Source: Paenibacillus sp. FSL R10-2734
GTDB taxonomy: Bacteria > Bacillota > Bacilli > Paenibacillales > Paenibacillaceae
Assembly (NCBI RefSeq): GCF_037963865.1
Contig: NZ_CP150170.1
Span: forward strand, 4,526,001-4,590,000
Length of the DNA: 64,000 nucleotides
Direction of reading: 5' to 3'
Positions 1 through 8,965 of the stretch are shown piece by piece. The first letter of the stretch is position 1. The number at the start of each line of letters is the position of its first letter. The notes beneath the pieces were generated by a model. It searched no databases, was not told where the DNA came from, and worked only from the letters and a program-made list of their open reading frames with translations. The position numbers were made by a program, and so were the translations under genes.

Positions 1-1
1 G

Positions 2-835
2 ATGAGCAATTCAGGTAACTTAACCGGTCGTCTTCTGCAGAATCTCAAGGTTACTGTGACTCACGCTCAACTTAGTAATCGATATCCCGGATGGAACCGT
101 ACGCTGGAAACTCCCGCTTTTAATCGACTGTATTTCATAGACGGGGGTGAGGGGAAAGTCGTTATAAACGGGATTCCCTATTATCCGAAACCAGGACAAT
201 TAATGATCATGCCTGCGGGGAGCACACAAACTACTGAAACTTCTGTAGATGATCCATATATCCGCTATTACTGCCACTTTGATGCTGACATTGGAGAGTG
301 GCCATTATTCCATGCGGAAAAAAAACTATATATATGCGATTCGCCTAACCCAGATTCTGTAAGGGCCATCTTTGTAGAAATGATCGAACAATTTCAAAAT
401 GATGATGTCTTATCGATTCTGCGTACTCAGGCTTGTTTGCTTAATCTCATTGCCACATGTCTTGAATCAAGCGACAATAGTCATACAGATTTTTTGAATG
501 AATTCATCCATACGGGTGACCAAGGCAAGCTAGCTCATGTGCTCCAATACATCGATAAATGCCTAAATAAGCCCATAGAGATCGATGAATTAGCAGAGCT
601 TGCCCATCTACACCCGAATTATTTCATTCCTTATTTCAAGAAATTCATGGGTGTAACTCCTATGCACTATGTGCAGCTGAAACGTATGGAGCATGCTAAG
701 AGACAGCTTTCTTTCACGGATTTCAGTATTTCAGATATTGCGGAGCAAGTAGGTATGGAATTGGCCCATTTCTCTAAATATTTCAAAAAGACAATGGGCC
801 TTTCCCCATCAGCCTATCGGAATAGTACGAAGTGA
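2..835 (+). CDS. AraC family transcriptional regulator
   Basis: A 277-residue regulator. The N-terminal ~150 residues look like an AraC cupin-type effector domain (the stretch around YYPKPGQLMIMPAG is the usual cupin strand pattern). The last ~90 residues form two helix-turn-helix motifs of the AraC/XylS type, ending with the classic second-HTH pattern ISDIAEQVGM and a KKTMGLSPSAYR C-terminus. It probably activates a carbohydrate gene set, but the target is not in view. The ATG is at the second base of the window, so the ribosome binding site is invisible and the true start could lie further left. Confidence 0.88.
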   Translation: MSNSGNLTGRLLQNLKVTVTHAQLSNRYPGWNRTLETPAFNRLYFIDGGEGKVVINGIPYYPKPGQLMIMPAGSTQTTETSVDDPYIRYYCHFDADIGEWPLFHAEKKLYICDSPNPDSVRAIFVEMIEQFQNDDVLSILRTQACLLNLIATCLESSDNSHTDFLNEFIHTGDQGKLAHVLQYIDKCLNKPIEIDELAELAHLHPNYFIPYFKKFMGVTPMHYVQLKRMEHAKRQLSFTDFSISDIAEQVGMELAHFSKYFKKTMGLSPSAYRNSTK

Positions 836-963
836 ATGAATAATGTCCCTCTGAATGGGATGAACTATAATGGAGACTGAAGGGTATCATTTCACAAAAG
901 AAAGCACAGCACGTGCTCGATAAGGAATTCAATTAAACTCAGGACTTTTAGAGAGGGATTACT

Positions 964-1854
964 ATGATCGTAGATACATTACGGGTATTCGTTACTGTAG
1001 CTGAGCAAAGCCATTTCTCTAAAGCAGGAGAATTACTAAATCTATCTCAACCCGGTGTCAGTCTACATATTCGGAATCTTGAGAATGAACTAGGCGCAAA
1101 GCTTCTACATCGATCTCCCAAACAAGTAAGATTAACAGAGGCAGGCACGATTCTTTATAAACACGCCAAACAAATATTAGCTCATTTCGAAGAAGCTAAT
1201 CAGGAAATTCAGATGCTTCAGGATGAAGTCACAGGCAGTATACATATAGGAGCTAGCTTCACTATTGGCGAGTATATTTTACCTTCAAAACTTGCGGAAT
1301 TTGCAAATCAATACCCACAAGTTAAGCTTCAGGTGACGATCGGTAATACTGAGGAAATTATTGGAGGCGTTAAATCCAATGAATTGGATATTGGCTTTAT
1401 TGAAGGAGAAGCACATGAGAATGATCTGACCGTCAAGCCTTACATGAAAGACGAGATGATTATCGTCTCCCCTGCCAACCATCCTTTGTCAAAAATGGTC
1501 TTCGTGGAGCAAAGTATGCTGCAAAATCAGGTTTGGGTTCTACGAGAGCTTGGCTCTGGAACGCGGGCTTTTAGTGATCATTTCATTCAAGAAGAAGAGC
1601 TTTCTGTCAAAAGATCCTATGTCTTCAACAGTAGTCAGGGAGTTAAGGAAGCCGTCGCCTCCGGTTTGGGAATCGCTATGCTCTCCAGATGGATTGTACG
1701 CAAAGAATTAGCAAGTGGCGAAATCTATGAGCTACCTATCAGACATCATCATCTTGAAAGACAATTTTATATCATCCGCCACAAAGAAAACCCCTCCTCC
1801 ATGGCCACCAATGTCTTTATTCAAAAACTACTTATCTCTAGAAAAGAGAAGTAG
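964..1854 (+). CDS. LysR family transcriptional regulator
   Basis: A 296-residue LysR-type regulator. The N-terminal winged HTH (about residues 1-60) carries the family pattern FSKAGELLNLSQPGVSLHI followed by LGAKLLHR and LTEAG. The rest is the periplasmic-binding-protein-like effector domain, with the usual GLGIAMLSRW segment near residue 230. The start is an ATG preceded by GAGAGGG at a normal distance. It is followed by an intrinsic terminator, so it is a single-gene unit. The overall look resembles the CysL/YwfK group, but the effector and targets cannot be read from sequence. It is not obviously coupled to the asparaginase gene downstream. Confidence 0.9.
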   Translation: MIVDTLRVFVTVAEQSHFSKAGELLNLSQPGVSLHIRNLENELGAKLLHRSPKQVRLTEAGTILYKHAKQILAHFEEANQEIQMLQDEVTGSIHIGASFTIGEYILPSKLAEFANQYPQVKLQVTIGNTEEIIGGVKSNELDIGFIEGEAHENDLTVKPYMKDEMIIVSPANHPLSKMVFVEQSMLQNQVWVLRELGSGTRAFSDHFIQEEELSVKRSYVFNSSQGVKEAVASGLGIAMLSRWIVRKELASGEIYELPIRHHHLERQFYIIRHKENPSSMATNVFIQKLLISRKEK

Positions 1855-1899
1855 TCACGCTACCGAGTACAATTAAAGACAAGGTAAAACATATAGCTA

Positions 1900-1936
1900 T
1901 GCCGGACAATCTCACAACGATTGTCCGGCATTTTGT
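1900..1936 (+). terminator. Intrinsic terminator after the LysR gene
   Basis: A perfect 12-bp stem (1900-1911 with 1919-1930, TGCCGGACAATC and its complement), 7-nt loop, then a TTTTGTTATT tail on the plus strand. Confidence 0.85.
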
Positions 1937-1969
1937 TATTCATTCGATCTATTCACCTTACTTTTTATA

Positions 1970-1986
1970 TGTTATTTAACATAACA
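1970..1986. promoter_or_regulatory. GlnR/TnrA-like box, distal
   Basis: TGTTA, seven bases, TAACA: an exact fit to the TGTNA-N7-TNACA core of GlnR/TnrA nitrogen-control sites of Bacilli. It lies about 150 bases before the predicted asparaginase promoter. The region is AT-rich, so chance is possible. Confidence 0.4.
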
Positions 1987-2103
1987 TCATTCACTTCGTT
2001 TATCCTTAAAATCAAAATAATAAAATTTAAAGCATGCATTAGAAATGAATTGATATCTCCTATAAATAATACTTTTAAGCGTTTTATTAATATGTAAGTT
2101 AAC

Positions 2104-2133
2104 TTGTCATAATATTATATTCATAGATATAAT
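2104..2133 (+). promoter_or_regulatory. Sigma-A promoter of the asparaginase gene
   Basis: TTGTCA (2104-2109), 18-base spacer, TATAAT (2128-2133). This predicts a start near 2140 and a leader of about 70 bases before the ATG at 2209. A third, imperfect TGTAA-N7-TGTCA motif (2093-2109) overlaps the -35 hexamer. Confidence 0.5.
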
Positions 2134-2153
2134 CCAATCAGAAATCACATTAA

Positions 2154-2170
2154 TGTAACGTATTATAACA
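2154..2170. promoter_or_regulatory. GlnR/TnrA-like box, promoter-proximal
   Basis: TGTAA, seven bases, TAACA, again an exact TGTNA-N7-TNACA match. It lies just downstream of the predicted transcription start, a position expected for repression. It is the second such match within 185 bases. Confidence 0.45.
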
Positions 2171-2208
2171 TTAATCTGAAAGTACATAATCAAATGGAGG
2201 TTACATCT

Positions 2209-3372
2209 ATGAATGGATTACAATCAAAGCTCGCCAAAACTACTGTTGCCGCAGGACTCACTTTCACTCTACTCTTTTCCTCTACAACAATGCTTCCCGT
2301 TTCTACCACTTATGCTGCAGAGGTTACCCAAACGGTTGTAGGAACGGTTATACCTCTTCCAAAGGTCCAAGTTATAGCAACCGGTGGCACGATTGCCGGT
2401 AAATCTGTAGATGAGACCAGCTTCCAGAACTATAGAGCCGGGACTTTGTTAATGGAAGATATGGTTAAGGCATTGCCGAACCTTAAAAAATTCGCCGATG
2501 TTACTAGCTATCAATTTGGAAATGCAGGCTCTGGCTCGTATACCATGCAACAACTATATGATCTCTCCTTAAAAGTAGATAAAGCACTAGAAACCCAAGA
2601 TGGCATCGTTGTAACTACAGGTACAGATACGATGGAGGAAATTGCTTATTTCCTAGATCTTACGGTGCGTAGCTCCAAGCCTGTTGTAGTAACTGGCTCT
2701 ATGCGTCCATGGACTGTTATTGGAAGTGACGCTCAGGCCAATCTATTTAACGCTATTAAACTAGCTGCTAGTGGAAAGACGAAATATTACGGTACTGTGC
2801 TCATGCTAAATGACGAGATTCATACAGCTAGAGAGGTTACCAAGACGAATGCTTATCGTACAGACACTTTTGAATCTCCACAACTAGGAATCCTCGGATA
2901 TATCGATGAAAATAATATTAGAATATATCGTGCGAATTCCAGAGCACTATTGACCGCTGATAAATGGGCAACGCCTTTCGATCTAACTAAGATTAAGAGC
3001 AGCGATATGCCTAAGGTAGAAATTGCCTATGCCTACCAAGATGCGGGGTCCGGGGCAATTACAGGTTTTGTTAAAGACGGAGCAAAGGGCATTGTTACTT
3101 CAGGCACAGGGGCTGGTGGTGTATCTAAAGCTATGGGAGAAGCTCGTACGAAAGCTATAAAGGAAAACGGGGTTATCTTCGTCTCTACCACACGCACGGG
3201 TTCCGGTTCTAACTATGGATCAGGTGACGGCATAATTGCCGGAGACAATCTAAACGCAGCACATGCCCGAATTCTACTAGAATTGTCACTGGCATTCAGC
3301 AGCGATTTCAACACTATTAAAGGCTGGTTTGACACCTATGGCTCCGGCCAAGTAGCCATAGCCGACAAATAA
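2209..3372 (+). CDS. ansZ: Type II L-asparaginase, secreted
   Basis: Hydrolyses L-asparagine to aspartate and ammonia outside the membrane. The chosen ATG gives 387 residues and has GGAGG eight bases upstream; an in-frame ATG at 2194 overlaps that SD and is unlikely. A Sec signal peptide is visible (lysines, a hydrophobic run, then a TTYAA cleavage region near residue 37). Both asparaginase signatures are present: ATGGTIAG near residues 57-64 with the nucleophilic Thr, and VVTTGTDTMEE, with the Thr-Asp pair and the later Lys region of the second catalytic triad. Length fits the secreted type II family (B. subtilis AnsZ is similar and is nitrogen controlled). GlnR/TnrA-like boxes upstream fit a nitrogen-scavenging role. 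Confidence 0.93.
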   Translation: MNGLQSKLAKTTVAAGLTFTLLFSSTTMLPVSTTYAAEVTQTVVGTVIPLPKVQVIATGGTIAGKSVDETSFQNYRAGTLLMEDMVKALPNLKKFADVTSYQFGNAGSGSYTMQQLYDLSLKVDKALETQDGIVVTTGTDTMEEIAYFLDLTVRSSKPVVVTGSMRPWTVIGSDAQANLFNAIKLAASGKTKYYGTVLMLNDEIHTAREVTKTNAYRTDTFESPQLGILGYIDENNIRIYRANSRALLTADKWATPFDLTKIKSSDMPKVEIAYAYQDAGSGAITGFVKDGAKGIVTSGTGAGGVSKAMGEARTKAIKENGVIFVSTTRTGSGSNYGSGDGIIAGDNLNAAHARILLELSLAFSSDFNTIKGWFDTYGSGQVAIADK

Positions 3373-3400
3373 GAACAAACCATTGTTCTTACACAAAAAA

Positions 3401-3438
3401 AACGATTCATGCCATTCATGGCATGAATCGTTTTTTTC
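3401..3438. terminator. Bidirectional intrinsic terminator
   Basis: A perfect 13-bp stem (3401-3413 with 3420-3432, AACGATTCATGCC) flanked by an A-run on the left and a T-run on the right. It can end both the asparaginase mRNA and the converging ABC/two-component operon. Confidence 0.88.
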
Positions 3439-3440
3439 TA

Positions 3441-4133
3441 CTATATTTTGCTTAACTCGTGTTCAACCAAATGTCCATCTTCCAGATGCAACACACGGTC
3501 GCACCATTCAAGCATCCGTTCATCATGAGTAACCATCACTGCAGCCTTACCTTCATTTTTTACTTCGTCAGCAATCATTTTCACGACTTCTCTACCTCGT
3601 TTGAAATCCAAACTGGCAGTTGGTTCATCTGCAAACAGGATTGCGGGTTTATTCATCCAAGCTCTTGCGATAGCTACACGTTGCTTCTCCCCGCCTGATA
3701 GTTGCTCAGGATAATGGTTCCGACGTTTCCAGATATCCAGACGCTTCATCAAATCAGCTGCCCGTTCCTTTGCTTCTTTAGAGCTCATCTTACCCTGTTT
3801 AGCTACAAATAGAAGCTGTTCTTCTACCTTTAAGTAAGGTAATAGCTGTGCGCTTTGGAACATAAAGCCGATCTTCTCTAATCGTAGCTCGGTCAGCTCA
3901 CTTTTACTTTTGTCTGTAAGTGATTCTCCGTCTATGAAAATCTCACCACTGGTTGGTGTAAGAAGCGCACCCGCTGCTGAAAGGAATGTACTCTTCCCTG
4001 TTCCCGAAGGTCCAAGGACAGCCACGAATTCCCCTTCATTAACTATAAGATTCAGATTGTTCAGAACAGATACAGTTGAATCGCCATCACCATAGGTCTT
4101 GGTCACTTGCTTCATCAATAATTTCGCACTCAT
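3441..4133 (-). CDS. ABC transporter ATP-binding protein (YclH/MacB class)
   Basis: A 230-residue ATPase of the lipoprotein/macrolide-exporter (LolD/MacB) class. It has Walker A GPSGTGKST near residue 41, signature LSGGEKQRVAIARA, Walker B ILFADEPTASLD and the switch His in VMVTHDERM. It is the last gene of a four-gene operon and overlaps the permease stop codon by four bases, so the two subunits are translationally coupled. The gene content (regulator, kinase, FtsX-type permease, ATPase) is that of Bacillus yclJ-yclK-yclI-yclH. Substrate is unknown. Confidence 0.93.
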   Translation of the reverse strand: MSAKLLMKQVTKTYGDGDSTVSVLNNLNLIVNEGEFVAVLGPSGTGKSTFLSAAGALLTPTSGEIFIDGESLTDKSKSELTELRLEKIGFMFQSAQLLPYLKVEEQLLFVAKQGKMSSKEAKERAADLMKRLDIWKRRNHYPEQLSGGEKQRVAIARAWMNKPAILFADEPTASLDFKRGREVVKMIADEVKNEGKAAVMVTHDERMLEWCDRVLHLEDGHLVEHELSKI

Positions 4134-5248
4134 GCTCCAGCCCTCCCAATTGCTTCTAATGCATCTACTTTAGCCACTTTAGTGACAGAAATGAGTGATC
4201 CTAAAAGAGACATCCCAACGAACAAACAGCTGGTTAATAGAATTGTTGAAGGTTCCAGCTGGAATGGCATAGTGTCTGGTAGAACCTGATTCATTCCAAA
4301 GGTTAGTAGCAAGCTAATGCTAAGACTTGCAATGGCCAAAATCATAACCTGCCCAACTACGCTCCAAGCCAAGTACGACATTTTTGTACCCATGGCCTTC
4401 AGAATACCAAACTGGCTTGTTTTCTGAATCGTAATGACGTAGAAGAATACAGCCAGAACAAATCCAGCAATTACAAAGAGGAAGACAATCATCATAAGCA
4501 ATGAACCTTGCTCTGACGAATAACCCGGAATATTGGAGATCGCAACTTTTTGCGTAATAACCTCTACATCTTTTGAATTAGCTGAGATCTTATCCACTTG
4601 CCCAGCGTTTGCATTAAGCGCAATTACATTAAAAGGTACCGTTGATGAAGCCTCACTACCTTGATTAACGCCTTGTCTCATTTCCTGCCAATCTTTATTG
4701 TTGATATAGACTACTGGGGTATGGCTGTATGAGCTATTCTCAACATATCCTGTAACTTTAAATTCCTTCCCAGTTGCCTGATCTCGGATCGTACTACCAA
4801 TCTTAATGCCCGACTGTTCCAAGTCACGATCAACGATAACACTTCCCTGCGAGTCATTCGTTATCTTGTCACCTTCAATCACTTTTGGGGCTAGTAAACC
4901 GTCCATATCTACTGCAAAAAAAGTAATATCTGCTTTGGTATCCGCATCGTTCGCAGTCACTGTGCTCATCTGTAGAGCGAGTGAGGAAGCATTATTGTCT
5001 CCTACTACTGCTCGAACATTCTTGAGCTCCGTATCTGTTAACTGAGAACGCCTAAACGTCTGATCCGCATCCTTCTGCACCACGAAATAGTTTGCCGGCA
5101 TATTCTCTACTGCTGAGATATTAGCATATGCTAACCCTCTGGCCAGTCCTGTTACGAAAAGTACAAGAAAGGAAACCAATAACATGATAACCATAATTAA
5201 CAGGTATCTGGCTTTAGAATGTCGCATTTCCCTAAGAGCTAAAAACAT
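4130..5248 (-). CDS. ABC transporter permease, FtsX/MacB type
   Basis: A 372-residue permease with one N-terminal membrane helix (about residues 15-40), a large extracytoplasmic domain (roughly 45-235), and three C-terminal helices typical of the FtsX fold. I start at the ATG reading MFLALREMRH because AAGGAG lies seven bases before it; the longer frame upstream lacks an SD. It pairs with the ATPase downstream. MacB-like permeases act as mechanotransmission devices or exporters rather than importers. Here no adaptor (HlyD) gene accompanies it, unlike the second MacB-like system at 13.5-16.7 kb. Confidence 0.9.
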   Translation of the reverse strand: MFLALREMRHSKARYLLIMVIMLLVSFLVLFVTGLARGLAYANISAVENMPANYFVVQKDADQTFRRSQLTDTELKNVRAVVGDNNASSLALQMSTVTANDADTKADITFFAVDMDGLLAPKVIEGDKITNDSQGSVIVDRDLEQSGIKIGSTIRDQATGKEFKVTGYVENSSYSHTPVVYINNKDWQEMRQGVNQGSEASSTVPFNVIALNANAGQVDKISANSKDVEVITQKVAISNIPGYSSEQGSLLMMIVFLFVIAGFVLAVFFYVITIQKTSQFGILKAMGTKMSYLAWSVVGQVMILAIASLSISLLLTFGMNQVLPDTMPFQLEPSTILLTSCLFVGMSLLGSLISVTKVAKVDALEAIGRAGA

Positions 5249-5317
5249 AATACCACTCCTTCTAATCTGTATAGTCACAGTTTAGAAGATGAACATGAAC
5301 GGAGTATGAATAACTAA

Positions 5318-6694
5318 TTACAAAAGCGGAAGAGTTACTATAAAGGTCGTACCTTTGCCTACTGTGCTGGATACTTCTATAGTACCGTTATGTGTCTCTA
5401 CAATCTTTTGAGTAATCGCCAGTCCAAGTCCGCTGCTATGTGTTTCTCGTGTCCGTGCCCGGTCGACTTTATAAAAACGATCAAAGATTAGTGGTAATTC
5501 CTCGGCTGGAATGCCTTCCCCGGTATCTGAAACGGTTACTGTACAATTCTGCTCGTCACGCTTAGCGGAAATCATAATAGATCCCTCAGCAGGCGTATAT
5601 TTAATAGCATTGGTAATGAGGTTCATCCACACCTGATACAATAGATTGGAATCTCCACGTACACTGATATCAGCAAGATTCAGACGGACAGCTAATTGCT
5701 TCTCCGTTAATCTCCACTCCATGATTTGAACGACCTGCCGAAGCTGTGCCCGCAAGTCTATGGATTTCTTCTGCAAGGAATCCGGATCATAATCAAGGGA
5801 AGATAACGTTAGTAGCTGTTTGCTAAGCATCGAAAGACGATGGCTTTCTTGGTCAATAATATTGAGATACTGTATCCGTTCATCCTCTGGTAAAGAAGAA
5901 TCTTTAAGCGCTTGGGCAAATCCTTGAATAGAAGTTAATGGAGATTCGATTTCATGCGATACATTTGCAACAAATTCCTGACGAGCACGATTTGTCCGTT
6001 CCAGCTCACGACTCATAATCATGAAGTTTGTGGCTAATTGACCAATCTCATCACGCCGCCAAGTATTCAGCTTTATATCATATCTACCTTTTGAAATCCG
6101 CTTAGTTGCCGTAGTTAATCGTATAATGGGCCGAACCACATGCAGAACACTTATCATTACAAATCCTAGACTGAACAATACGGTAAACCCTATAATGACT
6201 GCAAAAAATACGCGCAGCTCACCAAATTGCACTTCTGCATCCGGACGCATAAACAATGCATATGTCTCGTTATTGACTTTAACAGGAACACCAATTGTAT
6301 TGCTTAATTGATTGTCAAAGAATCCTGTAATAAATGCACTGACAGGAAACTCGGCAACCCCATGATACACTTGTCCATTCAGAACCGTCTGTAATTGGTG
6401 CTCTTCCAAGTTCTCATCCCGAAAAGGCTTTCCGTAAAATCTGGATTCTCCCTCAGCATTCGTCAAATAGATCTTATAACCCAGATCCGCAACACTTCGC
6501 AGATACTCCTCCATAGATTCCGGGTGAGATTCTGTAAATTGCTGAATTTCAATGGCCATCCCCGTAAGCTTGGCATCGTTCTGTGATTTAATTTGAGCTT
6601 GATAATAGATATTAGACACCAAGAAGCCGAGAAGGCTGCTCACAACAATCGCAGAACAAAAAAGAATACACATCCTCACATACAAGGACTTCAC
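5318..6694 (-). CDS. Sensor histidine kinase
   Basis: A 458-residue membrane kinase: helix 1 near residues 8-30, an extracellular sensor region of about 130 residues, helix 2 near 165-188, a HAMP linker, then HisKA with the phospho-accepting His in FVANVSHEIESPL and HATPase_c with N (NLITNAIKYTP), G1 (DTGEGIPAEEL) and G2 (SSGLGLAI) boxes. The start is GTG, overlapping the regulator's stop by four bases (GTGA), so the pair is co-translated. It probably senses an envelope cue and controls the ABC transporter downstream. The extracellular loop is much larger than in the Bce-type intramembrane-sensing kinases. Confidence 0.92.
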   Translation of the reverse strand: MKSLYVRMCILFCSAIVVSSLLGFLVSNIYYQAQIKSQNDAKLTGMAIEIQQFTESHPESMEEYLRSVADLGYKIYLTNAEGESRFYGKPFRDENLEEHQLQTVLNGQVYHGVAEFPVSAFITGFFDNQLSNTIGVPVKVNNETYALFMRPDAEVQFGELRVFFAVIIGFTVLFSLGFVMISVLHVVRPIIRLTTATKRISKGRYDIKLNTWRRDEIGQLATNFMIMSRELERTNRARQEFVANVSHEIESPLTSIQGFAQALKDSSLPEDERIQYLNIIDQESHRLSMLSKQLLTLSSLDYDPDSLQKKSIDLRAQLRQVVQIMEWRLTEKQLAVRLNLADISVRGDSNLLYQVWMNLITNAIKYTPAEGSIMISAKRDEQNCTVTVSDTGEGIPAEELPLIFDRFYKVDRARTRETHSSGLGLAITQKIVETHNGTIEVSSTVGKGTTFIVTLPLL

Positions 6695-7368
6695 GAGTTC
6701 ACCATCTCCAATTTATAACCGATTCCCCGTACCGTACGAATCGTAAAGTCATTTTGATAATCCATAAATCGCTGACGCAATCGCTTGATATGTACATCCA
6801 CAGTTCGTTCATCGCCTTCATAATCCATTCCCCATACCAAATCAATCAGCTCACTGCGTGAATATAGTCGTCCTGGATATTGTGCCAGTTGCGCGAGCAG
6901 TTCAAATTCCTTTACAGGAAGAAGCAGAACTTCATCACCATCAGTGATTTCATAATTTTTGCGATCGATAACGAGTGAATTTAAACGGATCCGATCATCC
7001 GAAGCTATGGAATAACGACGAAATAATGCTTTGATCCGAAACAGCAATTCTTCTGGCTCAAACGGTTTCGTTACATAATCATCTGTCCCACGCAAATAAC
7101 CTTGTTCTTTATCACTTAACTGTTGCCGAGCTGTTAACAAAATAATGGGTATATCATACGTTTCTCTTATATGTTGGCACAGCTCTAAACCATCCACATG
7201 TGGCATCATTACATCCACTACTGCTAAATCTGCAGTGCTTTCTTTCAGTTTATGTATCGCGTCCCGACCATCGCTGGCCTCCATGACTTGATAACCTTCC
7301 CTGGTCAATACATGCTTTAATAAAGTTCGAATATTGCTATCGTCATCTGCTACCAAAATTTTCTTCAT
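6691..7368 (-). CDS. Response regulator, OmpR/PhoB family
   Basis: A 225-residue regulator: receiver domain (1-~120) with acidic pocket DDD, phospho-Asp in LAVVDVMMP near residue 52, conserved Lys in VTKPF near 102; then a winged-helix domain ending WGMDYEGDERTVDVHIKRLRQR and VRGIGYKLE. It is the first gene of the operon with the kinase and ABC transporter, so the system is probably autoregulated. Domain order and length match YclJ. Confidence 0.94.
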   Translation of the reverse strand: MKKILVADDDSNIRTLLKHVLTREGYQVMEASDGRDAIHKLKESTADLAVVDVMMPHVDGLELCQHIRETYDIPIILLTARQQLSDKEQGYLRGTDDYVTKPFEPEELLFRIKALFRRYSIASDDRIRLNSLVIDRKNYEITDGDEVLLLPVKEFELLAQLAQYPGRLYSRSELIDLVWGMDYEGDERTVDVHIKRLRQRFMDYQNDFTIRTVRGIGYKLEMVNS

Positions 7369-7480
7369 CGTTTACACTCCCTGAATTACGGATGAACCCA
7401 TAGTATCAACTTTAAAGGGTTAGAACAACTAATCATGTAATTGCCAATCAAATATACGTTATAATTCGTTCGTAGATTTT

Positions 7481-7533
7481 TTCAAAAAAGAAACTGCCTC
7501 ATCCCGTAGAAAATTTTCTACTGATTAGGGCAG
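7481..7533 (-). terminator. Intrinsic terminator after the metallophosphoesterase
   Basis: Imperfect hairpin 7494-7533 (arms CTGCCTCAT... and ...ATTAGGGCAG around a self-complementary GTAGAAAATTTTCTAC core), followed on the minus strand by TTTCTTTTTT. Confidence 0.75.
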
Positions 7534-7556
7534 CCTCTTCTCATGTATTCACTCTG

Positions 7557-8750
7557 TTAAATTAACACCGTCTTTGTGGATACGGCTTCTTCACTGTATT
7601 GTTTAGTACCTTCTAAAATCACTTCAAGCTTAATGATCTCCGAACGGCTGGCTAAACGGATTGGAGGTCCCCATGTCCCATAACCAGAGGAAACAACGAC
7701 ATGCAAGTTATCTTTACGGAGATAACCCCAGTCCAGTTCGAATAACCGTTTCGTGATCCAGTGATTCGGAGCGATCTGTCCACGGTGCGTATGACCGGAG
7801 AGCAGAATATCTACCCCCTCCTGAGCTGCAACGTCGAAACCAGTAGGCTGATGATCCATCATGATCACAGGACGCGCCAGATCGAGGCCATTCAATAAGG
7901 AACTTACGCTCTTTCTTCCACCGGCTTCCATCGTCTCGGCAGTTTTATCTTTTCGACCTACAATATACGTACCCGCCACTTCTTCAACCTCATCCTGAAG
8001 GACTTTAATGCCTATGCTACTCATCAAATCGGTATATTCCTTAATCGAACCACCATAATATTCGTGATTGCCCAGCACTGCGTATACACCATGTCGTGCT
8101 TTTAATTGCTTCAGCTGTTCACTCATACTATTGCGAATAAAAGGCTCTATACTATCGTCAAGTACATCCCCAGCCAGCAAAATCACATCAGGCTTCATAG
8201 CGTTCATTTGTGAAACCATTTTTTTAAGATGCCGATTGCCCACGATATTACCCAAATGCAAATCAGAAGCAACCGCGATGGTTAATGGCGTACTGGTTCC
8301 GATAGATTTATCAATAGAAATGGGATGCGTACGGATCACTGTACTCCAAGCATTGATCGAACCCCAGACTAGAAAAACTAACAGTAATATCAGCAGAGTC
8401 CCACCAGCCTCTGAGATGTAGTGCGTTCGATCAACTCCCAGCCATCCAAGTACGACATACAACAGGTCAGCCAATGGCAACATAATAATCGCAAATTCCA
8501 TGCAAGCTAGATAATACGATCCAATTACTTTAAAGAATCTGGCTAACGGTTTCACCATTTTGGGCCACGGTATCATTCCTACGACATACGCAAATGCAAC
8601 TAGAAGGAATAATGTCCAGAACAAACCTGAGGAAACACCGGAAAACCATTCATGAACAATCAGCCAAACGTGATAACCAATGTACAAATTAACAAGGCCC
8701 AGAATAAGCAGCATCGCAAACCCTGAAGCTAACATTCGTAATGTTTTCAT
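7557..8750 (-). CDS. Membrane-anchored metallophosphoesterase (YkuE/YaeI-like)
   Basis: A 397-residue protein. The first ~145 residues hold about four membrane helices. The rest is a calcineurin-like phosphoesterase domain with the metal-ligand motifs in order: VASDLHLG (D-x-H), LLAGDVLDD (GD), LGNHEYYGG (GNHE), then MMDHQPTG and LLSGHTHRGQ. Relatives of this type are linked to undecaprenyl or UDP-sugar lipid pyrophosphate and other envelope phosphoesters, but the substrate is not determinable here. ATG with GAGAGG upstream; single-gene unit with its own terminator. Confidence 0.9.
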   Translation of the reverse strand: MKTLRMLASGFAMLLILGLVNLYIGYHVWLIVHEWFSGVSSGLFWTLFLLVAFAYVVGMIPWPKMVKPLARFFKVIGSYYLACMEFAIIMLPLADLLYVVLGWLGVDRTHYISEAGGTLLILLLVFLVWGSINAWSTVIRTHPISIDKSIGTSTPLTIAVASDLHLGNIVGNRHLKKMVSQMNAMKPDVILLAGDVLDDSIEPFIRNSMSEQLKQLKARHGVYAVLGNHEYYGGSIKEYTDLMSSIGIKVLQDEVEEVAGTYIVGRKDKTAETMEAGGRKSVSSLLNGLDLARPVIMMDHQPTGFDVAAQEGVDILLSGHTHRGQIAPNHWITKRLFELDWGYLRKDNLHVVVSSGYGTWGPPIRLASRSEIIKLEVILEGTKQYSEEAVSTKTVLI

Positions 8751-8900
8751 CGTTCCTCTCCCCTTTACCCTGCTAACTCTAAACGTCTTATCTCAAATCA
8801 TAACACAAACCGTTAACTCAGTATAAAATGCAATGATGCCTTCGGCAAACTAGAAATCTAAGAAAATAACAAAACGAAATCCCTAATTACATTCCCCGGC

Positions 8901-8930
8901 AAAAAAAAGAAAATGCCCGTTGGCATCTTC
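8901..8930 (-). terminator. Weak intrinsic terminator after the CDF gene
   Basis: A short 5-bp hairpin (ATGCC/GGCAT at 8913-8926) followed on the minus strand by TTTCTTTTTTTT. Confidence 0.5.
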
Positions 8931-8965
8931 TTGGTTGAGAGTAGAGAATACTTCCGTATCCATCT

